Source: Myxococcota bacterium (lineage in GTDB: Bacteria > Myxococcota > XYA12-FULL-58-9 > JALHOP01). From it: DNA of 64,000 nucleotides. A program made the position numbers and the translations under genes. The DNA lies in the NCBI GenBank assembly GCA_022842935.1, contig JALHOP010000015.1:116962-180961 (forward strand), in the 5' to 3' direction. Shown here in pieces: positions 32,601-41,411 of this stretch. Numbering within the stretch: the first letter of the stretch is position 1; every line of letters begins with the position of its first letter. The notes under the pieces are model-generated. The model had not been told where the DNA came from. It made no database searches and saw only the letters and a list, made by a program, of their open reading frames with translations.

Positions 32601-33529
32601 GTGAGGCCCCGCTCGTCGTCGTAGGTGAGACGCTCGAGGCGGTAGTAACCGAAACGATCGAAGATGTTTTCGCGCTGCACCTCACCGGTGACCGGGTCGG
32701 GGATCTCGTTCCCGCTGGCGTCGACCACTGGCAAGCTGTCCGGATAGTAAAGTGGATCGTAGCCAGCGTTGAGCTGTGGATCGATCTCCATGAAAGCATG
32801 GCGGACACGCACCTCACCCGAGCCGCAGCCGATGCCATCATAGGCATAGTAGCAAGCGTAGTAGTGCGGCATCAGCCGATGCAGGACGACGAAGTCGAAG
32901 TAGCCGCTCGTCGGCTTGATACGCGCCCGCCACGGGTTGGTCGCGTCATTCTCGTGGTAGTAGAGCTCTCCGCCATCGCGTCCGTCATTGTCGAGGTAGT
33001 CGACGGCGATGAGGTAGTAGTCCTGAGACGATAGCTCGGTGCGCGCCCAGTCGACGCGTATGAAGTCGCGCTCGTACCAGGCGCGGTCGGTGGTGTTCTC
33101 TTCCGTGACGTTGGTCTGCTCGCCGGTCGTCGGGTTGTAGCGGCGTACGATGTCGAAGTGGCTGGTGATTGGGAACGCGACGACGGGGCCCCCAAGATAC
33201 TTCTCGTCGTCGGGGCGCACCCCTTCGCTACCCTCGATGTATTCGTAGTCGCGGTAGGCGATGAGGTAGTTCTCTTGCACCTCGAACTTCACGCGCTCCA
33301 TCGTGTAGATGTCGCCGGAGCCGACGGTCGCCCAGCCGATGTCCTGATTGCCTTCGGGTGTGTCGACTACGGTGCGACGGTAGTACCAGCTCTTGCCGAG
33401 CAGCTCCGATTTGCGGACGTAACCAGGCTGGACGTAGTTGATGTCACCCTGATCGCCGGCGCAGGCCGCGAGCGTACTGACCGCTATGGCGGTCAGGAGC
33501 AATTGGGCGATGGTGCGTGTAGCTGGCAT
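29648..33529 (-). CDS. Large metzincin-type zinc metalloprotease lipoprotein (copy A)
   Basis: 1293 residues. Signal peptide with lipobox LAAC, then an N-terminal region paralogous to copy B (QENYLIAYRDYEYIEG, ITSHFDIVRRYNPTTGEQ, ENTTDRAW). The zinc motif HEIGHNIGLRH is at 699-709, followed by FEGSYDALNY and the Met-turn-like YSSIMDYHG. Both copies keep all three zinc histidines and the catalytic glutamate, so both are probably active. The substrate is unknown; an envelope or extracellular peptide substrate is inferred from the lipid anchor. It lies 8 bp downstream of the beta-barrel-like gene, within the same operon. Confidence 0.85.
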   Translation of the reverse strand: MPATRTIAQLLLTAIAVSTLAACAGDQGDINYVQPGYVRKSELLGKSWYYRRTVVDTPEGNQDIGWATVGSGDIYTMERVKFEVQENYLIAYRDYEYIEGSEGVRPDDEKYLGGPVVAFPITSHFDIVRRYNPTTGEQTNVTEENTTDRAWYERDFIRVDWARTELSSQDYYLIAVDYLDNDGRDGGELYYHENDATNPWRARIKPTSGYFDFVVLHRLMPHYYACYYAYDGIGCGSGEVRVRHAFMEIDPQLNAGYDPLYYPDSLPVVDASGNEIPDPVTGEVQRENIFDRFGYYRLERLTYDDERGLTESGRLYRIMRFDIWDRSVDEGGAVIPYADRTVRPIVYYLNYDFPEDLKTAAFNVAAQWNDSFRETVAALQGRALADVGTVFELRENDCSQANVAAYLDAHDDVADKVRAGVNADLDAGTLDNYCAATEYHSDGDFHWQQNGDPRYNMLVWLTEVIQTGWSGYGPMLADPVSGRIMLSTSYISGWTIESAATRALQYIDYMNDELTLEELLLGADVPSLINQNTRTYNPRERTVSVANAQARAIEHRATSEHVASLEGRFSIAESAKPLLTPLDNPSYFDERLARVQDTDIEKNWLTRVEDLMVAGQGTWKPGDVATDQLYHDASVITRTRDGIERLRYQEQLFSEHMQCNLDAALDDGLVGLARELRDLPRDERRARLRERIFTAVALHEIGHNIGLRHNFEGSYDALNYNRTFWDLETTIADEQQKLEAKQPEYKYSSIMDYHGKVNADFAGLGLYDKAAVKFGYGQLVETFNSSAAAGGPALKTFREANDYRDLPTHLGSVNAMYDRGTRAWDWRDPAQRTPAALASLHQVEVPYAFCSDEFAGWMPTCRRFDFGASAGEQIEAGYIRYKNYFLFNNYLRNRLFLNTRAIINRGYQIYYDVLNTYQYMVLYRSRDPNFFSTDRGVDMASATARGLNAIAELIATPEPATYYPCTPTVGPTMYYPPGFIIYDPIIDVNNGRGPNGETCAMTSPTALGLGDSQPLFLGFTEDYTDWTFSFMGTYWDKENAIFLLTQPSVRYIRVNGAEDFRNFSVSLFRVYRPEVLGLLEGLIRYSYPQIASRITDNAGVATLSPLAIVDPTRPLDDVGYPGGGPGSPPGQAVLPSVARNLQREALLFGLARLSSPLDQELDFGKYSRVWVRGAVDDLFSETQWTAFPAGDRAECQPESSAVTYRALRASVGVGAGDHDIGWQLVNDCATRKTELETAQQDLEDALNAPTPDPRVIDDAQRQVDIAEINLGAAAQMLQYVRLVHSLYEHGVEL

Positions 33530-33537
33530 GTCAACCC

Positions 33538-34800
33538 TCAGTAGATGCCTGTCAGATCCAAGTAGACGGTGCCGTAGTTGTTCGCGGCGCGGTCGAAGAA
33601 CGTGTTGAACACGATCGGGGCGATCCAGCCGCTGTTGTCCGGCTGCTGTACGGGGTGAAAGGAGCTAGCCCCGACCGAAGCGGTGAGACGAAACGGCAGG
33701 TCCTTCACGAAGTGACCAACGTCGTACGAGACGTTCAGGCCGCTCTGAAAGAGCTGGGCGGTGCCGTAGCCCGAGTCGCCGAAGGGACTCGTGAACGCGT
33801 CGCGATCGCCCGCGACCGTGTAACGAATGAAGTTAAGGAGACCAACGCTGTAGCTCACCGCCAGGTAGTCGCTCGCAAGATAGGTAGCGCTGAACGACGT
33901 CGAAAAGAGCCAATTGTTGTTGGCGTAGCCGGCGTTGATGTCGACAGGGTCGCTGACCCCGCCCGGCCGCGCCGTGTCAGTCGTGTCGGTGTCGCTTCCG
34001 CGCGGATTGTCGAGACGGCGCTGTGCGGTCTTGGTGCCGTTCACGTATTTGGTGGCGCCGGCGAAAAGACCGAGCTGCACCGGCCCGAACAAGCGGCGCG
34101 CGCCGCCGCTCAAGGTCGCCGCGAGCCACTGCTGACGAATGTTGATGCTCTCGTACGACGTTGGCAGAGCCAGGCGGAAGGCAGCATTGAAGAGGATCTC
34201 GCGGAAATCCCAGAGCGTGTCGTCGGCAAACGTGATGCTGGTGTCGAACGGTTTGAAGCGGCGCGCCGGGTTGGTGTTCGGCTGCGTGTACTCCGTCTCG
34301 AAGGCGACACGGCCCTGGAGACGCATGCGATGACCGCCCAGGTTGAAGCCAAAGGTCGGCCTCAAGTCGAAAATCTGCCCGACATAGTCAGACTGACGAC
34401 GAACGAAGTCGTTCGCCATAAAGGTGCCCGAGCCCGCGAACGTCGAGATCGTCGCGATGAGACCGAACTTCTTCGACTGCGTGGCCTGTTGATTGAAGAG
34501 CAAGACATTCTGGGTGAGCGTCGACACTGCGGCGTCCGGCGCCTTGCCCGGCGCGTTCGCGCTCTGACGATCGACGGTCCCCGAGCCCTCGGGGGCGACC
34601 CCCGGTTCGGTGCTCGACGGCGTCGTCTGACCTTCGCCCTCACCTTCTTCGGAGGGAAAGGTGAGCAGCTCTTCTGACGCTGCGGCCGGTTGCTGCTCTT
34701 GCGCCGCCGCGTCTTCCGTCTGCGCCTCGGCGGCCCGAGCGGGCAAGGCGACAAACCACGCGGCTAGCACAAGCCTGACGAACAACTTCTGCACGCGCAC
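33538..34800 (-). CDS. Outer-membrane beta-barrel-like protein, first gene of the metzincin operon
   Basis: 420 residues. Signal peptide at about 1-26 (ending ARAAEAQ), then an acidic Glu/Pro/Ser low-complexity linker to about 85. After that come alternating amphipathic strands rich in aromatic residues (LFNQQATQSKKFGLIATIST, FAGATKYVNG, FSATYLASDYLAVSYSVGLL) with aromatic-girdle endings, ending in YLDLTGIY. This fits an outer-membrane beta-barrel, but no named family is recognised. Possible GTG starts are at 34800 and 34794. It heads the operon with the two metzincin lipoproteins, suggesting that their substrate or partner is at the outer membrane. Confidence 0.75.
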   Translation of the reverse strand: MRVQKLFVRLVLAAWFVALPARAAEAQTEDAAAQEQQPAAASEELLTFPSEEGEGEGQTTPSSTEPGVAPEGSGTVDRQSANAPGKAPDAAVSTLTQNVLLFNQQATQSKKFGLIATISTFAGSGTFMANDFVRRQSDYVGQIFDLRPTFGFNLGGHRMRLQGRVAFETEYTQPNTNPARRFKPFDTSITFADDTLWDFREILFNAAFRLALPTSYESINIRQQWLAATLSGGARRLFGPVQLGLFAGATKYVNGTKTAQRRLDNPRGSDTDTTDTARPGGVSDPVDINAGYANNNWLFSTSFSATYLASDYLAVSYSVGLLNFIRYTVAGDRDAFTSPFGDSGYGTAQLFQSGLNVSYDVGHFVKDLPFRLTASVGASSFHPVQQPDNSGWIAPIVFNTFFDRAANNYGTVYLDLTGIY

Positions 34801-34845
34801 GCCTCGGCGTCTTCAAATCGCCGCTACTTTGATGAGCAGCAGGGG

Positions 34846-34859
34846 TACCTCAAGAGGTA
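34846..34859. promoter_or_regulatory. Inverted repeat upstream of the metzincin operon
   Basis: TACCTC-AA-GAGGTA, a 14-bp palindrome 45 bp upstream of the first operon start (34800). Position and symmetry suit a dimeric repressor or activator. No regulator gene is adjacent. Confidence 0.35.
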
Positions 34860-34954
34860 GCCGAGGACACATCCACTTTCAAATCAGAGTGTGGGCGTCG
34901 CGCTCCCTGAACGTGTGCCTACCAGGGACATCCTGTAGACGAACGACAACGCCG

Positions 34955-34982
34955 CGCTCGCCAGGACGAGACCTGGCGAGCG
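34955..34982 (-). terminator. Strong hairpin after leucine dehydrogenase
   Basis: Perfect 11-bp stem CGCTCGCCAGG / CCTGGCGAGCG with a 6-nt loop, 36 bp beyond the leucine dehydrogenase stop. No clean T-run follows on the minus strand. A separate GGCGTTTTT run lies nearer the stop, at about 34997-35005. It also lies between the dehydrogenase and the metzincin operon promoter, so it probably insulates them. Confidence 0.5.
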
Positions 34983-35017
34983 GCGGTTTGAACGTACAAA
35001 AACGCCCCGATCGAGGT

Positions 35018-36142
35018 CTAGGCGCCGCGCAGGCGGGTGCGCTCGAGCGTCGGCTTCATGCCCGTGTAGGTGCGGCGCACACGCTGAATGGCCTCGATGC
35101 GCTGCATCGCGAGATCGTCGGCGGCGCGGAAGGTCGGGATATTCTCCCGCTTGGCCACCACGAAGACGTTCTTCAAGATGTCGTAGATGCCCTCGGCCTG
35201 CTGGAGCGCGTACTCCTGGTTGTAGCCCTGGAGCTCGTTGGAGACGTTGATGAGCCCGCCCGCGTTGATCACGTAGTCGGGTGCGTAGAGGATGCCCTTC
35301 GTCGCCAACATCGCGGCGTCCGTCTTCTCGTTGAGCAGCTGATTATTCGCGGCGCCCGCGATGATCGAGCACTTCAGGCGCGGGATCGTACCCTCGTTGA
35401 TGGACGCGCCCATGGCGCACGGCGCGAAGATGTCGCACTCGACGTCGTAGATCTTGTCGACTGCGACCGACTCCACCTTGTGGTCGGTGCAGGTCTTCTT
35501 GAGCGAGTCTTGATCGACGTCGGCGACGATGACTTTGCAACCCGCGCGAACCAGGTGACCGACCAGGTGGTAGCCGACGTGGCCGACGCCTTGCACGGCG
35601 ACGCGCAAACCCGCGAGGCTGCTCTTGCCGAGGTGCTCTTCCACCGCGGCCTGGATGCCCGAGAAGACGCCGAGCGCGGTGACTGGCGACGGATCGCCCG
35701 AGCCACCGAAGGAGCGCGAGATGCCAACGACGTGGCTCGTCTCCTTACGCATGAACTCCATGTCCTGCATGGTCGTGCCTGAGTCTTCGGCGGTGATGTA
35801 GCGGCCGCCAAGGCCCTCGATGAAGCGGCCAAGCGCGCGGAAGAGCAGCTCGGACTTCTGCTTCTTGGGATCGCCAATGATGACCGACTTACCGCCGCCA
35901 AGATCGAGACCGCTGACGGCCGCCTTGTAGGTCATGCCGCGCGACAGACGGAGCACGTCGGTGAGCGCCTCTTTCTCGGAGGCGTACGGGAACATGCGGC
36001 AACCGCCGAGCGCCGGTCCGAGGATCGTGTCGTGGATGGCGATGATGGCCTTCAATCCTGAGGCTTCATCGGAGCAGAAGACGACCTGCTCGTGACCGCG
36101 TTTGGAGAGCTCTTCGAAAACGGCGTAGGTGGTGTCGCTCAT
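35018..36142 (-). CDS. ldh: Leucine dehydrogenase (Glu/Leu/Phe/Val dehydrogenase family)
   Basis: 374 residues. NAD-dependent oxidative deamination of branched-chain L-amino acids. The catalytic region [20 protein letters not shown] has lysines at 73 and 85. The Rossmann motif [15 protein letters not shown] lies in the C-terminal domain, with [15 protein letters not shown] and [11 protein letters not shown] afterwards. Length matches leucine dehydrogenases (about 364). ATG 36142 ([16 protein letters not shown]) is the family-like start; the longer open frame upstream is noncoding. An 8-bp inverted repeat at 36230-36255 lies upstream. Valine or phenylalanine preference cannot be excluded from sequence reading. 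Confidence 0.92.
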   Translation of the reverse strand: MSDTTYAVFEELSKRGHEQVVFCSDEASGLKAIIAIHDTILGPALGGCRMFPYASEKEALTDVLRLSRGMTYKAAVSGLDLGGGKSVIIGDPKKQKSELLFRALGRFIEGLGGRYITAEDSGTTMQDMEFMRKETSHVVGISRSFGGSGDPSPVTALGVFSGIQAAVEEHLGKSSLAGLRVAVQGVGHVGYHLVGHLVRAGCKVIVADVDQDSLKKTCTDHKVESVAVDKIYDVECDIFAPCAMGASINEGTIPRLKCSIIAGAANNQLLNEKTDAAMLATKGILYAPDYVINAGGLINVSNELQGYNQEYALQQAEGIYDILKNVFVVAKRENIPTFRAADDLAMQRIEAIQRVRRTYTGMKPTLERTRLRGA

Positions 36143-36229
36143 GGGCCGGGCCGTGTAGCGATGAACTTCGACTTCGTCAACGCGCGCTGCGTTAGATCGT
36201 GTCGATTTAGGCAGTGTCCAGTCGGCGCG

Positions 36230-36255
36230 ATCGTTCGTTGCGATTTGTGAACGAA
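36230..36255. promoter_or_regulatory. Inverted repeat in the divergent region upstream of leucine dehydrogenase
   Basis: CGTTCGTT and AACGAACG form perfect 8-bp arms around a 10-nt spacer, 87 bp upstream of the dehydrogenase ATG and about 100 bp before the divergent small gene. It is a candidate operator; the spacer length would suit two half-sites of a dimer. Confidence 0.35.
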
Positions 36256-36356
36256 CGCCTCGTTTCTCAGGAAGCGAGTGCCACGCTGGCAACACGCGCG
36301 CGGCCAAGCCGATAAGCCCTGCACACTGCAGCGTCGCACGGGGCGGCGGGCGAGGG

Positions 36357-36731
36357 ATGAGGGCGATGGAACCAACGACGAAGGTCGGCGCGCAGACGCG
36401 CGCCGTGGATACAACTGCACCTGCATTGCGGCCACTCGAGGCGGCTTGGGCGGCGCTCACGCCGCACGAGCAGTTCGTGGTCAACCGCATGTACGCGTGT
36501 TTTCCGCCGAACCGCGTCGGCAACTGCAAGACGTCGGACGCTTACGCGGACGTCATCAAGAATCGCGGTGGCACCTTGCCCGCGAACCCGGACGCAAACT
36601 TCAGCTTCCTCACCTATCAGGAGCAGAAGATCGTCGAGTGGTCAGCGTGGCGTCAGCACACGCGACGCATCGTTGGCGAGGGCGACTACGTGAAGCTCTA
36701 CCGGGACATCGTCGCCTGGCGAAATCCTTGA
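36357..36731 (+). CDS. Small hypothetical protein
   Basis: 124 residues, no signal peptide or membrane segment. The segment LTPHEQFVVNRMYACFPPNRVGNCKTSDAYADVI… and the C-terminal YRDIVAWRNP have the even composition of a real small globular protein, with two cysteines near 48 and 57. No family is recognised. A second ATG at 36366 is possible; the GAGGG before 36357 is very close to that start. It is divergent from leucine dehydrogenase and convergent with the VWA lipoprotein. Confidence 0.6.
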   Translation: MRAMEPTTKVGAQTRAVDTTAPALRPLEAAWAALTPHEQFVVNRMYACFPPNRVGNCKTSDAYADVIKNRGGTLPANPDANFSFLTYQEQKIVEWSAWRQHTRRIVGEGDYVKLYRDIVAWRNP

Positions 36732-36780
36732 TCGTTCGAGCGCAGGGCAACCGGGCGCTGTGGGCCAACGTCGTTGGCGC

Positions 36781-39414
36781 TCAGCCGCCCGGCTGCGGAC
36801 AACCGTAGACGATGACAGGCTTCTCGTCGCCGGCACGAACACGGTCGCAGACCGGGCCAAAGAGCTGAACGCGTAAGCCAACCAGGGTGTAGTAGCCGTC
36901 CGGATTGCTGGTGTTGCTCGAGACCGGCTCATACGGCCCGGTCGGTACGCCACCCACCAAGTCTCGGGTGAAGACGTAAAGCCGCTCGACGTCGGGCGGC
37001 GACTGGTCCATGTCGAAGGTGCAACCCGAGATCTGCTCGCTGATCTGCGAGAGCGCCGTGACGAGCGCCGCCGGGGTGTTGGCGTTGTAGTAGCAGGCGC
37101 TCGTTGTATAGTCGCGGCAGTTCTCGCGCGTGACCGACGCATCGCACAGCGACGTGCCACCGTAGACGGCGTTGCAGTTCAGGTTCGACTTGATGTTCGA
37201 GAATGCGAACCCAACGGTATAGGTCTTGATAGTCGGCGACAGCGATAGGAGCTGATCGAGCGCCGTGTTCACGATGCAGTTGCTGCTGCAGTTGCCATCA
37301 CTGTTCTTGCAACTCTGCAAACAATTGGTACCTCCCGATTCGCAGTTCGGGTCACCGTCGGTGATGAGCAACACGTAGTTGTCACGCACCACGGGGTCGT
37401 TGGTGAAAGGCAGCCCGTAGGTGTTACGGTTCTCCGCGACCCGACGAAGAGCACGCGCGGTCGGAGTACGACCGCCCGGACCGTTGGCATCGAGGAAGCT
37501 GTTGATATCCGCTGCGGGCGCGCCCACCGGCTCATCGACGTAACCGGGCTCGCAGTTGTCTTCTTCGTTGCTGCCTGGAGGCGGGTCGTCCACCGGGCAA
37601 CCATTTTGGCAACTGTAGTTGCAGCCGCTGTCGCAGGTGCCGACCCCTCCGCAATTGTTGGCGCTGGGGTACGTCGACAGGCCGAAGCGAATCGAGCTGC
37701 CGATGTCCGCCAAAACAGCCTCGATGGCATTCACCGCGACGTTCCAGCGCTTGTTGCTCGTGCTGCAACTGCTACCGACGCTGTCGTTCATGCTGCCCGA
37801 GCGGTCGAGCAAGATGAGCATGTTCGGCGCCACCTCGGTGGTCGCAAACTCCTCGCCACCACACGCCTCGGCGAGCTCGCACTTGAACTGCGCGTTGCAG
37901 ATCTGACCTGCGGGGCAATCGATTGGCGTCGTGCAGTCGACGTTGCGCGTACCCGTGGCGCAAGCACCGTACGAGGTGCAGAACTTGCCAGCGCCGCAAT
38001 CAGCCGCTTCGGTGGCGCGTGTGCACGCAGTGCCGATGCTACAGGTGCCCTCGCTCACGTTGCAGGTCACGCCAAGACCGCAATCGCTGTTGAAGCGGCA
38101 ACGTCCCACAGGCAAGCAGAGGTCGGTCGCGAGCTCGGAGGTGCAACGCTGATCGCTCGCGCCGCAACAGTCATTGCCGCCCGTGCATGAGCTCGGTGGG
38201 TTGGCGTTACACGTTTCGATGGGGAGGCAAACACCCGACCCGCAGCGCTCGCCTAGGCCGCAGTCGGCGTTGACGGCACAACCATTGGCGTCGATACAGG
38301 TGTTGACCGCGCTGCAGCGGCAGCTTGGATAGTCACAACGGTCGCCAACGCAGTCGGCGTTATCGAAGCACTGGTTGGTGCTCGCGCACTCGCCGATGGC
38401 GCTGCAGTAGGCCGGGGCCTCGCAGTCGCTTGCGTCGTAACAGGCGAACAGCGGCTGGCATTGGCCGCCGGCTGGGAAGTTCAAGCAATGCTCGCCCGAG
38501 GGGCAATCGCCGTCGTCTGTGCACGACAGGTCGCGCACGCACGTACCGCCGTTACACGTCGAGAACTCACCGCAGTCGCCCGGATCAACACATGTGCCGG
38601 TCTCGCGGCAAACTCCAGCGCTGCCGCAATATTGTCCTTCGTCGCAGTCGAGATTGCTCGCGCAGGTGCCGTTGGGAATGCAGGCGCCGGTGCTGCTGCA
38701 GTAGGTCGTTAGGTCTGGACAGGGGCCGTTCACGTTCGCCGGGCTGCACGGAATGGTGACGCACACACCGTCATCGCAGTACGTGCCCAACACACTGCAT
38801 GCGCCACTGGGGGTCGAAGGCGCGCACGGAACCAGCTCACACTGACCCGCGGAGGTGCAGCGCGCGCCGGACTGGCAAAGGCCATCGGTGTTGGTGGGTC
38901 CGCAGGGATCTTCGGCGATCGGAACGCACTGGCCGCGTACACAACCTGCCCCAGACGGGCAAAGCCCGTTCAAGCGGTTGGCGCTGCAAATGTTGCCCGG
39001 CGTGATCTCGACACAGGTGCCGCCAACGCAAACCGAGCCATCGATACAGGCTCCGTTCGGGCGGACATCGGAGCAAAGAGTGTCTTCAGAGAGCTCGACG
39101 CATTGCCCGTTCAAGCAGCCTTTGGTCGGGTCGCAGTCGCACCAGCCACCCAAGTTAGTCCCGGCGCAAATACCGTCGATACAGCTCTTTCCACTCGGAC
39201 ACGCACCCTGGTCGTTGTAGACCCAACAATTGCCGTTGTTGCCGAACGAGCACGTCCCGCTGATGCAAAGGTCACCCGTGTCGCATTCGGCTGACGTCGT
39301 ACATGCACGCTGGCCGTTGCCGGGGCTCAGGTTGAGTAGGCCATTGCAACCAACGAGCGCTCCAAAGAAAAGCGCTACGGCGGCCATCCGTAAGCATGCA
39401 TCACAGCGTTCCAT
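36781..39414 (-). CDS. Cysteine-rich lipoprotein with VWA domain
   Basis: 877 residues. Signal peptide with lipobox LVGC (Cys23). About 480 residues of repeated cysteine-rich modules follow, of the CxxxxxCxxGxxC type (TSAECDTGDLCISGTC, GACPSGKSCIDGICAG, DCDEGQYCGSAGVC), resembling EGF/Dickkopf-like repeats seen in Myxococcota surface proteins. A VWA domain follows, with metal site LLDRSGSMND (D-x-S-x-S near residue 536) and a LLITDGDP strand. Its disulfide-like cysteines (NNCGGVGTCDSGCNYSCQ) suggest extracytoplasmic folding. Probably a surface adhesin-like or ligand-binding protein. Monocistronic. Confidence 0.85.
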   Translation of the reverse strand: MERCDACLRMAAVALFFGALVGCNGLLNLSPGNGQRACTTSAECDTGDLCISGTCSFGNNGNCWVYNDQGACPSGKSCIDGICAGTNLGGWCDCDPTKGCLNGQCVELSEDTLCSDVRPNGACIDGSVCVGGTCVEITPGNICSANRLNGLCPSGAGCVRGQCVPIAEDPCGPTNTDGLCQSGARCTSAGQCELVPCAPSTPSGACSVLGTYCDDGVCVTIPCSPANVNGPCPDLTTYCSSTGACIPNGTCASNLDCDEGQYCGSAGVCRETGTCVDPGDCGEFSTCNGGTCVRDLSCTDDGDCPSGEHCLNFPAGGQCQPLFACYDASDCEAPAYCSAIGECASTNQCFDNADCVGDRCDYPSCRCSAVNTCIDANGCAVNADCGLGERCGSGVCLPIETCNANPPSSCTGGNDCCGASDQRCTSELATDLCLPVGRCRFNSDCGLGVTCNVSEGTCSIGTACTRATEAADCGAGKFCTSYGACATGTRNVDCTTPIDCPAGQICNAQFKCELAEACGGEEFATTEVAPNMLILLDRSGSMNDSVGSSCSTSNKRWNVAVNAIEAVLADIGSSIRFGLSTYPSANNCGGVGTCDSGCNYSCQNGCPVDDPPPGSNEEDNCEPGYVDEPVGAPAADINSFLDANGPGGRTPTARALRRVAENRNTYGLPFTNDPVVRDNYVLLITDGDPNCESGGTNCLQSCKNSDGNCSSNCIVNTALDQLLSLSPTIKTYTVGFAFSNIKSNLNCNAVYGGTSLCDASVTRENCRDYTTSACYYNANTPAALVTALSQISEQISGCTFDMDQSPPDVERLYVFTRDLVGGVPTGPYEPVSSNTSNPDGYYTLVGLRVQLFGPVCDRVRAGDEKPVIVYGCPQPGG

Positions 39415-39587
39415 GTGCAGGCATGGTAGCGCGGCGGCGCCGACTTTGCTACGTCCATCGCCTTCCGATCGGCGCGTGGCGGCCCCATGTTGACAGCGGG
39501 CGTCGGTTTGATGATTTTGCGCGCCGTTGACGCTCGGTACCGCGGCTTTTCGCTGCCTTACGGCGCAATTCGAAGGACGATACGCTC

Positions 39588-41411
39588 ATGACCACCGCCG
39601 ATGTTGCGGGTCTGTCGCCGGCTCCCACAAAGCACGCGAAGCTTGTCGAGTGGGTGCGAAGCATCGCCGCCCTCACCAAGCCCGACAGAGTTCACTGGTG
39701 CGACGGCTCCGCGGCCGAGAACGCCCACCTCATCAAGACCATGGTGACAGCCGGGACGGCGCGGCAGCTCAACCCCGAGAAGCGACCCAACAGCTACTAC
39801 ATTCTGTCGGACCCACGGGACGTCGCTCGCGTCGAGAGCCGTACCTTCATTTGCTCCGAGAAAGAGTCGGACGCCGGCCCAACCAACAACTGGATGGCGC
39901 CGAACGATATGCGTACGACGCTCAAGCCCCTGTTCGACGGCTGCATGCGCGGGCGGACGATGTACGTCGTCCCCTTCTGCATGGGCCCGCTCGGCTCGCG
40001 CATCAGCGCCTTGGGCGTCGAGCTCACCGACTCGCCGTACGTCGCTGCCTCGATGCGCATCATGACGCGCATGGGCAAGGCCGCTCTCGATCAGCTGGGC
40101 ACCGACGGGTTCTTCGTGCCCTGCGTCCACACCGTGGGCGCGCCGCTCGGCCCCGGCCAGCAAGACGTCCCGTGGCCATGCAACGAGACCAAATACATCG
40201 TCCACTATCCCGAGACGCGCGAGATCTGGTCGTACGGCTCGGGCTACGGCGGCAACGCGCTCCTCGGCAAGAAGTGCTTCGCGCTGCGCATCGCTTCGGT
40301 GATGGCGCGCGACGAGGGTTGGCTCGCGGAGCACATGCTCATCTTGAAGCTGACGCCGCCCAAGGGAGAGCCCCGCTTCATTGCCGCCGCCTTCCCGAGC
40401 GCCTGCGGCAAGACCAACCTCGCGATGCTGCAGCCGACCATCCCGGGTTGGAAAGCCGAGACCATCGGCGACGACATCGCATGGATGCGCTTCGGCGAGG
40501 ACGGCCGCCTGTACGCCATCAACCCGGAGTTCGGTTTCTTCGGGGTGGCGCCGGGTACGAACCCGCAGAGCAACAGAAACGCCATCGCAACGCTCCAGCA
40601 CGACACCGTGTTCACCAACGTCGCTTTAACGGACGACGGTGACATCTGGTGGGAGGGTCTCAGCGACACCCCGCCAGCGCATCTGAAGGACTGGAAGGGC
40701 CGCGATTGGACTCCGGGGTCACGCGAGCCCGCCGCGCATCCGAACGCGCGCTTCACGGCGCCTGCGTCCCAGTGCCCCACCATGGCGCCCGAGTGGCAAG
40801 ATCCGAAAGGTGTTCCGCTCTCGGCGATCTTGTTTGGCGGACGACGCGCGAGCGCGGTGCCGCTCGTCACTGAGGCCTTCGACTGGCAGCACGGGGTCTT
40901 TCTGGCGTCGAACATCGCCTCCGAAGGCACGGCGGCGGCTGAAAACAAGGTCGGCGCGCTCCGTCGCGATCCATTCGCGATGTTGCCCTTCTGTGGCTAC
41001 AACATGGCGGACTACTTCGCGCACTGGTTGAAGATCGGCCGTGAGCACGACGCCAAGAAGCTGCCGAAGATTTACTTCGTGAACTGGTTCCGCAAAGACG
41101 GACGCGGGAAATACGTGTGGCCGGGGTTTGGGGACAACAGCCGCGTGCTCAAATGGATCGTCGGCCGTCTCGAGGGCAGCGCCGAGGCGCAGAAGACCGC
41201 GATTGGTCTCGTGCCCACGAAGACGGCTCTCGATCTCGACGGGCTCACCATCACCCCAGAGCAGCTCGACATCTTGCTCTCGGTGGATACCGAGGTGTGG
41301 AAAGAAGAAGCCGCGCAAATTGGCCCCGCCTACGAGGAGTTCGGTGATCGCCTTCCGAAGGAGCTCTGGGACGAGCACGACAAGTTGCTCGACCGCTTGG
41401 GCGCGACGTGA
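39588..41411 (+). CDS. pckG: Phosphoenolpyruvate carboxykinase (GTP)
   Basis: 607 residues. Interconverts oxaloacetate and PEP with GTP in gluconeogenesis. Family signatures are [11 protein letters not shown] near the N-terminus, [19 protein letters not shown], and the kinase-1a P-loop [14 protein letters not shown] with the conserved reactive Cys273. [13 protein letters not shown] follows, and [18 protein letters not shown] and [14 protein letters not shown] lie further on. This is the GTP-dependent rather than the ATP-dependent family. It contains a near-copy of the dispersed palindrome (GCTTTAACGGAC around 40623), where a rare TTA leucine codon is used. The stop overlaps the GST gene start (GTGA). 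Confidence 0.96.
   Translation: MTTADVAGLSPAPTKHAKLVEWVRSIAALTKPDRVHWCDGSAAENAHLIKTMVTAGTARQLNPEKRPNSYYILSDPRDVARVESRTFICSEKESDAGPTNNWMAPNDMRTTLKPLFDGCMRGRTMYVVPFCMGPLGSRISALGVELTDSPYVAASMRIMTRMGKAALDQLGTDGFFVPCVHTVGAPLGPGQQDVPWPCNETKYIVHYPETREIWSYGSGYGGNALLGKKCFALRIASVMARDEGWLAEHMLILKLTPPKGEPRFIAAAFPSACGKTNLAMLQPTIPGWKAETIGDDIAWMRFGEDGRLYAINPEFGFFGVAPGTNPQSNRNAIATLQHDTVFTNVALTDDGDIWWEGLSDTPPAHLKDWKGRDWTPGSREPAAHPNARFTAPASQCPTMAPEWQDPKGVPLSAILFGGRRASAVPLVTEAFDWQHGVFLASNIASEGTAAAENKVGALRRDPFAMLPFCGYNMADYFAHWLKIGREHDAKKLPKIYFVNWFRKDGRGKYVWPGFGDNSRVLKWIVGRLEGSAEAQKTAIGLVPTKTALDLDGLTITPEQLDILLSVDTEVWKEEAAQIGPAYEEFGDRLPKELWDEHDKLLDRLGAT

Noticed and set aside
39527..40642. Long plus-strand open frame over pckG (371 codons)
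   Set aside because: Arg/His-rich composition and full overlap with the conserved pckG; a shadow frame in GC-rich DNA.
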